64,000 nucleotides of DNA, taken from Dyadobacter soli (GTDB taxonomy: Bacteria; Bacteroidota; Bacteroidia; Cytophagales; Spirosomataceae). Shown here piece after piece: positions 32,764-39,589 of this stretch. The translations under genes and the position numbers were made by a program. Where the stretch lies: positions 1 through 64,000 of the forward strand of contig NZ_FNAN01000013.1 of NCBI RefSeq assembly GCF_900101885.1, written 5' to 3'. The notes under the pieces were generated by a model that worked only from the letters and a program-made list of their open reading frames with translations, was not told where the DNA came from and searched no databases. Every line of letters begins with the position of its first letter. Positions within the stretch are counted from its first letter, which is position 1.

Positions 32764-33768
32764 ATGGAAAATTTGCACGCGGACATCATTTTTTACAACT
32801 CTCCGGCGGGGAGTGTGAAGGTTGAAGTTATTTTTAACGACGAAACGTTCTGGCTGAACCAGAAGCGGTTGGCTGAACTATTCGGGGTGGATGTTCGTAC
32901 CATCAACGAGCACCTGCAAAATATTTTTAAGTCGGGCGAATTAGATCGCGAGGCAACTATCCGGAAAATCCGGATAGTTCAAAAAGAAGGTAACCGCGAC
33001 GTCACCCGCGACGTCGACTTCTACAACCTCGACGCCGTCATAGCCGTCGGTTACCGCGTGAACAGCTTTCAAGCCACCCAGTTTCGCATCTGGGCCACAA
33101 AAACCTTAAAGGAATTCATTATCAAAGGTTTCGTCCTGGACGACGAGCGATTGAAACAGGGTAAGCGATTCGGAAAAGACTATTTCGTCGAGCTAATTGA
33201 CCGCATCCGCGAGATCAGGGCAAGCGAGCGGCGTTTCTATCTGAAAATCACAGACATATTCGAGCAATGCAGCATCGATTACATAAAGGATTCGCCTGAT
33301 TCTCAAAAATTCTTCAAAATTGTCCAAAACAAGCTGCATTTCGCCATTTCCGGTAAAACGGCCGCAGCCATCGTCGCCGAGCGCGCAAATGCAGACAAGC
33401 CGAACATGGGATTACAGACTTTCAGGAACGCACCGCACGGCAAAATACAGCGAATGGATATCGGCGTTGCGAAAAACTACCTCATCGAGAAGGAAATCAA
33501 GGAATTGGAACGCATCGTGTCCATGTACCTCGATTACGCTGAGAACCAGGCCGCCCGGCAGATCCCAATGAAAATGGAAGATTGGGCTCGTAAACTGGAC
33601 GCATTTTTACAGTTCAACGAATATGAAATCCTCAAAGACGCCGGTAGGGTCAGTCATGAAATAGCGATGCGGCTTGCAGAAGAACAATTTGAAAAATTCC
33701 GTGTGGAGCAGGACAAAAATTTCGAAAGCGACTTTGACCGGGAGTTGAAAAAGTGGAATTTGAAATAA
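32764..33768 (+). CDS. RhuM-family protein
   Basis: The 334-residue protein matches the RhuM (virulence-associated, Salmonella SPI-3) family over its length: VEVIFNDETFWLNQKRLAELFGVDVRTINEHL at the N terminus resembles a phage-type DNA-binding helix-turn-helix, then YNLDAVIAVGYRVNS, QFRIWATKTLKEFI and a helical C-terminal half (RRFYLKITDIFEQC). Family members occur on genomic islands, phages and plasmids; their function is unproven. Codons 64-72 contain a perfect 11-bp inverted repeat. It stands alone, 20 bp before a Crp-like gene. Confidence 0.85.
   Translation: MENLHADIIFYNSPAGSVKVEVIFNDETFWLNQKRLAELFGVDVRTINEHLQNIFKSGELDREATIRKIRIVQKEGNRDVTRDVDFYNLDAVIAVGYRVNSFQATQFRIWATKTLKEFIIKGFVLDDERLKQGKRFGKDYFVELIDRIREIRASERRFYLKITDIFEQCSIDYIKDSPDSQKFFKIVQNKLHFAISGKTAAAIVAERANADKPNMGLQTFRNAPHGKIQRMDIGVAKNYLIEKEIKELERIVSMYLDYAENQAARQIPMKMEDWARKLDAFLQFNEYEILKDAGRVSHEIAMRLAEEQFEKFRVEQDKNFESDFDRELKKWNLK
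32955..32979. repeat. Perfect inverted repeat inside the RhuM gene
   Basis: AACTATCCGGA and TCCGGATAGTT are separated by AAA. The hairpin is in frame and encodes ATIRKIRIV, a place where I recall RhuM homologues having an unrelated sequence. Confidence 0.7.
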
Positions 33769-33788
33769 GACTTGCCATTCTGACGACC

Positions 33789-34391
33789 ATGGAACAATAC
33801 TACAACACGCTTTTTGAATACATTTCCCGCATGATCACATTGCCAGAAGCCGACAGGGCATCGGTACGGAGGTCATTTAAGCCGGTATTTTTTCCAAAAG
33901 GTACGATTGTCGAAAAGGCCGGTGATGTGCCTGGCTATCACAATTTTATCGCGTCGGGCTTCATGCGGAATTACCATCTGGATGCGGATAACAATGAAAT
34001 TACGACCGATCTGAACGACGGGCCACGGTTTTTTACATCCTATTTCCATTTCGTAAACCGGTCGGTTTCGAATGAAAACCTGCATTGCATTACGGATTGT
34101 ACGCTTTTGCGGATCAGCCGGGATGATGCGGACGCCACCGCCAGGACCAGTCTCACTCAAAAGGATTACACGATCGGTATTTTGCAGGAGCATTTGCAAA
34201 AGGACAAAGACCGCATCAACGACATGGCCAATCTGACGGCGGAAGCACGCTACGCAAAGTTCGTACAGGCCAACGCCAACATTGTCAGAAACGTGCCGCT
34301 GAAATACATTGCATCTTACCTCGGCATTACCCAGCGGCACCTCAGCCGTCTGAGAGGCGATAGCCAGGCCGACACTTTCACACCGCAATAG
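33789..34391 (+). CDS. Crp/Fnr-type cyclic-nucleotide-binding regulator
   Basis: The 200-residue protein has a cNMP-binding-like beta-roll (about 30-115; FFPKGTIVEKAGDVPGYHNFIASGFMRNYH) and a shortened helix-turn-helix (about 150-192; AEARYAKFVQ, VPLKYIASYLGITQRHLSRLR). The phosphate-cassette arginine of true cAMP receptors is not evident, so the ligand is unknown, as in most Bacteroidota members. The ATG at 33789 avoids the overlap with RhuM that an earlier start would create. The next gene, 72 bp downstream, has two copies of a TTGGACAAA element at its start and is a probable target. Confidence 0.85.
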   Translation: MEQYYNTLFEYISRMITLPEADRASVRRSFKPVFFPKGTIVEKAGDVPGYHNFIASGFMRNYHLDADNNEITTDLNDGPRFFTSYFHFVNRSVSNENLHCITDCTLLRISRDDADATARTSLTQKDYTIGILQEHLQKDKDRINDMANLTAEARYAKFVQANANIVRNVPLKYIASYLGITQRHLSRLRGDSQADTFTPQ

Positions 34392-34406
34392 CGCCGTTTA
34401 TCCGCA

Positions 34407-34464
34407 TTGGACAAATGTCTAACGCTCCGGGCCGCGACCGGCTTTAAGTTTGTCCAAACTTAAA
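34407..34464 (+). promoter_or_regulatory. Palindromic operator and -7 box before the DUF2306 gene
   Basis: TTGGACAAA (34407-34415) recurs inverted as TTTGTCCAA (34449-34457), 42 bp apart or about four helical turns. The second lies in a 22-bp perfect palindrome (34443-34464: TTTAAGTTTG, TC, CAAACTTAAA) that touches the ATG. TAAGTTTG (34445-34452) within it matches the TAnnTTTG -7 box, and no -33 box is present, as expected for an activator-dependent or repressor-covered promoter. The adjacent Crp/Fnr protein is the obvious candidate to bind. Confidence 0.55.
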
Positions 34465-35309
34465 TGTCCGATATCATGACCGAGCTAATTGGCATTGCCC
34501 AAAGCAAATCCGAAACGCATTCTCACAGGCTGTTGAACCTGGCCGCAACGGCGTGGTTTGTCGTTACTACCATCGGTCAATGGGCATTTGGGGCTTACAT
34601 CGTCGCATTTTACGGCGCCAGTACAGCATCAGGGAACCTTAAAAGGTGGAATGAAGTGTTGCCGCACGGTTATGTGCAGGGCGATTGGGCTGGTAATATG
34701 GTCGTTGGTATGCATGTATTGCTGGCGGCGATCCTTGTGCTGGGCGGGCCGTTGCAGCTGATTCCCTTTATTCGGAAAAACGCTCCGACGTTTCACCGTT
34801 GGTTGGGACGCATTTACGTCGCTACGGCCTTGGTTGTGGCAATTGGCGGTTTTGTCATGGTGTGGACGCGAGGCGCTGTCGGCGATCGGGTACAACATAT
34901 TAGTATCAGTATTCAGACGGTTTATATCGTCATTTTTGCAATACTAGCCTGGTATCACGCACGTGCGAGGAGGTTTGATATACATCGTAAATGGGCGACG
35001 CGGCTGTTTTTGGTGGTAAGCGGCGTATGGTTTTTCCGGGTAGGCTTAATGTGCTGGTTGGTGATTAACGGCGGCCCGGTTGGATTTGATCCTAAAACAT
35101 TCAGCGGGCCATTCCTTACTGCGCTGGCGGTGTTTACTTATGCTCTGCCGGTTTCGCTTGCGTTGCTTGAATTGTATTTTTATGCCCAAAAATCGCGAAA
35201 GCGTTTCATTGTAATGGCCGCTGCATTGCTGATGTGCTTCGTGACCCTACTGATGGTGATAGGAATTTTCGGAGCGGTGGCGGGAATGTGGCTACCCAGA
35301 ATGCGGTAG
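34464..35309 (+). CDS. DUF2306 integral membrane protein
   Basis: The 281-residue protein has about seven to eight membrane helices (about 25-50, 78-103, 112-133, 148-163, 175-200, 215-235, 248-275). GPLQLIPFIRKNAPTFHRWLGRIYV is the DUF2306 signature with two conserved histidines (FHRW and later IHRKW), suggesting haem or redox binding as in related cytochrome b561-like folds. Function is unproven. It is probably controlled by the Crp-like protein upstream. A second in-frame ATG at 34476 would free the palindrome from the coding region. Confidence 0.8.
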   Translation: MSDIMTELIGIAQSKSETHSHRLLNLAATAWFVVTTIGQWAFGAYIVAFYGASTASGNLKRWNEVLPHGYVQGDWAGNMVVGMHVLLAAILVLGGPLQLIPFIRKNAPTFHRWLGRIYVATALVVAIGGFVMVWTRGAVGDRVQHISISIQTVYIVIFAILAWYHARARRFDIHRKWATRLFLVVSGVWFFRVGLMCWLVINGGPVGFDPKTFSGPFLTALAVFTYALPVSLALLELYFYAQKSRKRFIVMAAALLMCFVTLLMVIGIFGAVAGMWLPRMR

Positions 35310-35436
35310 AGACTGTTCTTGCCATTAATTGCTATTCTGTATCTGTTCCTGCTGGTATTTATTTGAGAGCTTTGCCGGCAACGAGGAACGGTTGATATAA
35401 TGGAGGCGTTTTCGTCGGATAATGATTGTTTTTAGC

Positions 35437-35910
35437 ATGAATGATATACCCAAATTGATCGTCGCGAACAGCGACAACCATTTCGAAGACGGAAAGAAAC
35501 TTTTCCGTGAATATGCCGCGTCACTGCCGATTGACCTCTGTTTTCAGGGTTTCGACAAGGAACTTGACAGCGTGCGGGAGCAATACGGGCCGCCTTCGGG
35601 CGCGTTGGTGCTTGCGTATGCGGGTGAGCGTGCGGTTGGCTGCGTGGGTGTGCGAAGCAAAGGAACGGGGATCGCCGAGTTGAAGCGAATGTACGTCCAG
35701 CCGGAATTTCGCGGGCATCAAGTCGGGCGGTTGCTGCTGGAAAGATCTATTGCGATAGCGAAGGATTTGGGATATGAGCGGCTTCTGCTCGATACGCTCG
35801 CGAGCATGACGGGCGCCCGACGGTTGTACGAGTCATTTGGATTTGAAACCATACCTGCATATTACGACAACCCGCATGCCGACACCATTTACATGGGAAA
35901 AGTACTCTGA
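35437..35910 (+). CDS. GNAT-family N-acetyltransferase
   Basis: The 157-residue protein is a single acetyltransferase domain. LKRMYVQPEFRGHQVGRLLLERSIAIAKDLGY carries the acetyl-CoA pyrophosphate-binding RGxxxG/Q pattern (motif A), and TGARRLYESFGFE is motif B. The closing TIYMGKVL is a common end for this group. The substrate, an amine or protein, is unknown. The ATG at 35437 is preferred to one five codons upstream. Confidence 0.85.
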   Translation: MNDIPKLIVANSDNHFEDGKKLFREYAASLPIDLCFQGFDKELDSVREQYGPPSGALVLAYAGERAVGCVGVRSKGTGIAELKRMYVQPEFRGHQVGRLLLERSIAIAKDLGYERLLLDTLASMTGARRLYESFGFETIPAYYDNPHADTIYMGKVL

Positions 35911-35933
35911 ATGCGGCCCGCCGTATCCGTCAG

Positions 35934-36083
35934 TTAACGGTAACGCCTCATCAGCAAAGACAGCGGCCAGAAAATGGCCGTAACAAGTGCTTTGTTCCAA
36001 TCGGGGCGTCCCGGATTTTTGCGGTATTCTTTGATACAGTACCAGGCAAGGATAAAGAGCGAGATGGTAATCGCGACGGCCAT
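35934..36083 (-). CDS. Small membrane protein, 49 aa
   Basis: A short frame starts MAVAITISLFILAWYC and continues with a basic, proline-containing middle (KEYRKNPGRPDWNKA) and a second hydrophobic stretch (LVTAIFWPLSLLM) ending RRYR. One clear membrane helix with a positively charged tail is typical of genuine small inner-membrane proteins. It is convergent with the acetyltransferase gene, 24 bp away. The family is unknown to me. Codon use resembles the neighbours. Confidence 0.5.
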   Translation of the reverse strand: MAVAITISLFILAWYCIKEYRKNPGRPDWNKALVTAIFWPLSLLMRRYR

Positions 36084-36240
36084 AGCTTTTTGCGTTTTGG
36101 ACTTGATAATGTATTGTAAATTAATGCATTATTGTCTTTCGACTAAAATATTCGTACCAGCGGCAAAACGCAGCTTACAGGTGGGACTTCTCCAAAGTAT
36201 TGCTTAATTTATAGGGGTTTAATCCAAAACACCTTCGATT

Positions 36241-36858
36241 ATGAGCAAGCAACTACTGAAATCACTGCTAATGGTCACTTGTATCTGCGCAGCTGGCGTC
36301 CGGTCGATGTCCCAAACGGTCGGTACGATCGGTGACCGCGACGGTAATACTTATACCATCAAGGTAATGCCTGATGGAAACCAGTGGATGACCCAGGATT
36401 TGAGCGTTCGGGTGGATAGCTCCTGGTGCTTCGGCGACGATGCGGCAAATTGCAAGATTTACGGACGGTTATACACTTACTTCTCAGCGCCCCAGGCTTG
36501 CGAAATGCTGGGAAACGGCTGGCATTTGCCATCCCGCAAGGATTGGGAAGTATTGTCGGACCATTACGGAGGTGCGAGCAATAAGTCGAAGGACGGCGGC
36601 AAAACGGCCTACAAAGCATTACAGACAGGAGGGGAGTCCGGATTCAACGCCACGCTCGGAGGCAACCGCGAGCTACCCGCCGGAAAATACGCCCGACTGA
36701 ACGGCCACGGATTTTACTGGACAAGCACCGAAATCGACGCGGAAACCGCCTGGAATTTCAACTTCGGCGCAGGAGGCAAGGCATTACATTGTCAGGACGG
36801 CATGGGAAAGACCGAAGGCGCATCCGTTCGCTGCGTCAGGACGGTGGCGAAGAAGTGA
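36241..36858 (+). CDS. Secreted FISUMP-domain protein
   Basis: The 205-residue protein has a signal peptide (about 1-25) and then a Fibrobacter succinogenes major paralogous (FISUMP) domain: IGDRDGNTYTIKVMPDGNQWMTQDL at the start, GNGWHLPSRKDWEVL in the middle, GFYWTSTEID and VRCVRT at the end. Such domains have a C-type-lectin-like fold and occur on cell-surface proteins. Three cysteines after the signal could pair. The binding target is unknown. Confidence 0.85.
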   Translation: MSKQLLKSLLMVTCICAAGVRSMSQTVGTIGDRDGNTYTIKVMPDGNQWMTQDLSVRVDSSWCFGDDAANCKIYGRLYTYFSAPQACEMLGNGWHLPSRKDWEVLSDHYGGASNKSKDGGKTAYKALQTGGESGFNATLGGNRELPAGKYARLNGHGFYWTSTEIDAETAWNFNFGAGGKALHCQDGMGKTEGASVRCVRTVAKK

Positions 36859-36876
36859 TAGCATTCCAATGCGACG

Positions 36877-37032
36877 TTATTTCGCTGGCCTGGGATATTT
36901 TTTGAGTGCTTCCACCATTCGCATCGTTTTTCCGACGATGCTGTCAGCTTCAAGCTCAGGATTTTGAATGTCCTCGCGTTTAGCGTGGCTGGAAGTCGCT
37001 TTGGTTACTGGCTTGGTTACAGTTGTAGACAT
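36877..37032 (-). CDS. Small protein, 51 aa, partner of the DUF6934-like gene
   Basis: The short frame begins MSTTVTKPVTKATSS and ends EALKKYPRPAK. It is hydrophilic with a predicted C-terminal helix (SIVGKTMRMVEALKKY). It lies 31 bp after the stop of the DUF6934-like gene on the same strand and has its own excellent promoter inside the end of that gene. The pairing of a small charged protein with a DUF gene resembles toxin-antitoxin layouts, but nothing in the sequence proves this. Confidence 0.6.
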   Translation of the reverse strand: MSTTVTKPVTKATSSHAKREDIQNPELEADSIVGKTMRMVEALKKYPRPAK

Positions 37033-37051
37033 ATTGTAAAAGCGTTTAACT

Positions 37052-37082
37052 CAAATTTATCGATTATTTCATCGACAACAAA
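37052..37082 (-). promoter_or_regulatory. Bacteroidota promoter for the 51-aa gene
   Basis: On the minus strand TTTG (37079-37082) is followed after exactly 19 bases by TAAATTTG (37052-37059), a full match to the Bacteroidota sigma-A consensus. It lies at the very end of the DUF6934-like gene. Transcription would start near 37045, leaving a leader of only about 12 bases. Confidence 0.6.
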
Positions 37083-37555
37083 AATGCGTCGAAATTGATC
37101 CCTTTCCGAAATTCTATAAACCCAGTCTCGTTTTCAGTAACCAATCCATGAACTTTCAAATCATCGGGAATCAGGTGATAGTGCTTTGAGATTTCGCGTT
37201 GGTATAATCGAGTTCTCGTTCGCGTACTGCCCTCGGCATAAAGTGAAGCGAATGGATTTGTTTTCAGGAAATCCAGCGCGACGTTCGCAATGGTGGCTAG
37301 TATTTGTTGAAAGTCGCCGTTTTTTAGCTCAATGACATCGTCAATCGTTTGTCGTTCAGGGTTCCAGACTCCAAAGCCGAGGTTGAAATAATTTTCAGAG
37401 TAACCTTTTGGCCGTGTGATGAAGATTCTTAACTGAAATTCCCCGTTTTTACCCGAGCTGCGAAATTTGTAGGCGCAAACTACTTCGAGAAATGATAGAT
37501 ATGCCTCGTAATCAGTGGCTTTCAGTAATTCAGTTTGATATTGGGGAAGGCTCAT
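37064..37555 (-). CDS. DUF6934-like protein
   Basis: The 163-residue cytoplasmic protein resembles, from memory, the DUF6934 family: YKFRSSG followed by FNLGFGVWNPERQTIDDV, NGDFQQILATIANVALDFL and the strongly conserved AEGSTRTRTRLYQREI. The conserved TRTRLY motif could bind nucleic acid or nucleotide. No function is known. It is followed by a 51-aa gene with its own promoter. Upstream to 37752 nothing clear is seen. Confidence 0.65.
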   Translation of the reverse strand: MSLPQYQTELLKATDYEAYLSFLEVVCAYKFRSSGKNGEFQLRIFITRPKGYSENYFNLGFGVWNPERQTIDDVIELKNGDFQQILATIANVALDFLKTNPFASLYAEGSTRTRTRLYQREISKHYHLIPDDLKVHGLVTENETGFIEFRKGINFDAFLLSMK

Positions 37556-37752
37556 GATGTTACGCCCACCATTTATGCGGGCGTCCGGGCACCCGCTGCA
37601 ATGAGCTCATGACTCAATATTTATATGATCTGATCGCAATCCAAATCGCAGACGCACCTGAATTTTTTAACGGTAACATAATTTTTCTGCGGTTGCGCTA
37701 GCTGCATCTTGGCGCCTTTTGCATTCAGTCTTTTCCCAATATCCCCCCAATC

Positions 37753-38505
37753 TCAAAACGGATAATGCCGCATACCGCCATCCACAACCACCGCGGCGCC
37801 GGTGACGTAACGTGCCCGCGGTGAGACGAGGAAGACGGCCATATCTGCCATGTCCTGCGGTTGGCCGAAATCGCCAAGCGGGATTTCGCGGGTAGCAAAT
37901 GCTTTGCGTTCTTCTTCTGAAAAGTAGGGCCGGATATTGTTGGTATCAATGAGCCCGGGTTGCAGCGTGTTGACGCGGATATTGAATTGGCCCACCTGCC
38001 CGGCCAGTTGTTTCGTCCATACCGCCATGCTGGCCTTCGCCACGGCTGACACATTGATGCTCCGGAGCTCGTAAGTGCTCGTCAGATTCAGTATGACGCC
38101 CTGCCGGCGCGCGGTCATGTGTGGGAGGAGCTCTTGCGTGAGCTGGCGGGGCCGGTCGAAATCGAGTGCCATGGAATCCGTCCAGGGTTGTTCGGGGCCG
38201 GTGATTTCTACGGGGCGGCTTTGTCCGGCATTGTTAATAAGAATATCTACTTCGCCCAATGCTGCCAATGCGGCTTCTGCAATGCGTTTCGGGCCATCCG
38301 GAGCTACGAAATCCTGGGCGAAAACGACGGGCACTGTGGCTGCTTCGGCGGCTAGTTCGGCTTGGAGGCTGTTCAGGAGTTCTTCATTCCGGGCGGTAGC
38401 GAACACGCGTACGCCTTCCCTGGCCAGTTCTTTCACGATAGCGCGGCCGATACCCTGGCTGGCGCCGGTTACCAAGGCGGTTTTTCCTTTTAAATGCAAA
38501 TCCAT
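37753..38505 (-). CDS. Short-chain dehydrogenase/reductase lacking the catalytic tyrosine
   Basis: The 250-residue protein has an intact NAD(P)-binding part: TGASQGIGRA near residue 14, the NNAG motif (ILINNAGQS) and a normal C-terminal part (VTGAAVVVDGGM). The active-site segment is odd. Where the family has Tyr-x-x-x-Lys, this protein reads NVSAVAKAS, with the lysine but no tyrosine. It may be inactive, use another residue, or have a non-enzymatic role. The ATG at 38505 begins the conserved domain. It is divergent from an HxlR regulator that probably controls it. Confidence 0.8.
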   Translation of the reverse strand: MDLHLKGKTALVTGASQGIGRAIVKELAREGVRVFATARNEELLNSLQAELAAEAATVPVVFAQDFVAPDGPKRIAEAALAALGEVDILINNAGQSRPVEITGPEQPWTDSMALDFDRPRQLTQELLPHMTARRQGVILNLTSTYELRSINVSAVAKASMAVWTKQLAGQVGQFNIRVNTLQPGLIDTNNIRPYFSEEERKAFATREIPLGDFGQPQDMADMAVFLVSPRARYVTGAAVVVDGGMRHYPF

Positions 38506-38535
38506 AACGGTGTTTTCGAAAGTGTTAAAAACTGG

Positions 38536-38566
38536 TTGCAAACGTAGCGGGAAGCGTCTAAATTTG
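38536..38566 (+). promoter_or_regulatory. Promoter of the HxlR gene
   Basis: TTG (38536-38538), a 20-base spacer and TAAATTTG (38559-38566) match the TTG-N17-23-TAnnTTTG consensus, 44 bp before the HxlR start. On the other strand TACGTTTG (38539-38546) is a -7 box for the divergent dehydrogenase gene. The two boxes overlap, so one bound regulator could affect both genes. Confidence 0.5.
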
Positions 38567-38610
38567 AATGCTATACAACCAATTGTGGGGTACTAACAAA
38601 AGTGTAAGTA

Positions 38611-38967
38611 ATGGCTGCCAGAAAAGAAAATTCAACCTACACCAGCAACGAAAAGTACATTGTAGAATGCGATCTTACCTACGCGGTCAACAAGATCGGA
38701 GGGAGGTGGAAGATTTTAATTATCAGTAAATTAGAAAAAGGGAAGATGCGGTTCGGTGAGCTGAAAAAAGAGTTCCCCTACATCACGGAACGGATGCTCA
38801 CGCTGCAATTGCGCGCGCTCGAACAAGACGGCCTGGTCAAGCGCACGGTGTATGCCGAAGTGCCGCCCCGCGTCGAGTACGAGCTGACTGAAATGGCGGC
38901 GGCATTCGGGCCGATTTTCCAGCAGCTTAGCGAATGGGGCGGTAAGCACCGGAAACTGTTCAATTGA
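38611..38967 (+). CDS. HxlR-family transcriptional regulator
   Basis: The 118-residue protein is a single winged helix of the HxlR type: Cys at 20 in VECDLTYAVNKIGGRWKILII, KMRFGELKKEFPYITERMLTLQLR as the recognition region and VEYELTE in the wing. In some relatives the early cysteine senses electrophiles or quinones. It is divergent from a dehydrogenase across 105 bp, the usual arrangement of an HxlR protein and its target. Its 3' end overlaps the convergent response regulator gene by 8 bp. Confidence 0.88.
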   Translation: MAARKENSTYTSNEKYIVECDLTYAVNKIGGRWKILIISKLEKGKMRFGELKKEFPYITERMLTLQLRALEQDGLVKRTVYAEVPPRVEYELTEMAAAFGPIFQQLSEWGGKHRKLFN

Positions 38968-39589
38968 GTTTGTAAGCGTCGGCGAGCTGCACGAGCCCTT
39001 TCCGGTCGGCGACATTCAATTTTTCAAAAATGCGCCGCCTGAATGTGCTTACGGAGGTGTATTGCAGCTGCATGAGCTCGCTGATCTGCGTAATTGTGTA
39101 GTCCTGAATGATATACATCGCCACCTGAAACTCCCGGGGAGTCAGCTCGTCGAACGGGTTGAGCGACTTCTTGTTCAGTGTGTCGTGCACGATCACCTCC
39201 GCGAGGTCGGCACTCATGTAGCGCTTACCCGTCAGCACCACATTCACCGCCCTGATCAGGTCGTCGGGAGAAGCGTCCTTTTCGATGTACCCGTGTGCAC
39301 CCATTTGCAATGCTCTTTTTCCAAAAATCGTCTCATTGTTCATCGAAACAATCAGGATTTTGGTGTCGGGATGGAAGTTTCGGATCCAGTGGATAACGGT
39401 GTTGGCATCGGTGTCGGGCATGCTCAAATCCAGCAGTACAAGTTCATAAATGTTGGTTTTGAGCTGGTTCATAATGGACTGGCCGTCCCAGCTTTCGTCG
39501 ATCTCCGCGTCGGCGAAATGGTTGAGTAAAGCAACTCTAAGCCCGTAGCGAACCAATGAATGGTCGTCGGCAATCAATATTTTCTTCAT
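38960..39589 (-). CDS. LuxR/NarL-type response regulator
   Basis: The 209-residue protein has a receiver domain with D54 in VLLDLSMPDT and a LuxR-type helix-turn-helix (about 145-205; ELTPREFQVAMYIIQDYTITQISELM, VSTFRRRIFEKLNV). Its ATG overlaps the kinase stop by 4 bp, so it is the partner of the propeller sensor kinase. Confidence 0.9.
   Translation of the reverse strand: MKKILIADDHSLVRYGLRVALLNHFADAEIDESWDGQSIMNQLKTNIYELVLLDLSMPDTDANTVIHWIRNFHPDTKILIVSMNNETIFGKRALQMGAHGYIEKDASPDDLIRAVNVVLTGKRYMSADLAEVIVHDTLNKKSLNPFDELTPREFQVAMYIIQDYTITQISELMQLQYTSVSTFRRRIFEKLNVADRKGLVQLADAYKLN

Noticed and set aside
35974..36207. 77-codon plus-strand frame
   Set aside because: It is the shadow of the 49-aa membrane protein on the other strand and shows no domain or normal start context.
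38960..38967. Overlap of two convergent genes as evidence of a wrong stop
   Set aside because: Both reading frames end in well-conserved C-termini; an 8-bp convergent overlap is ordinary.
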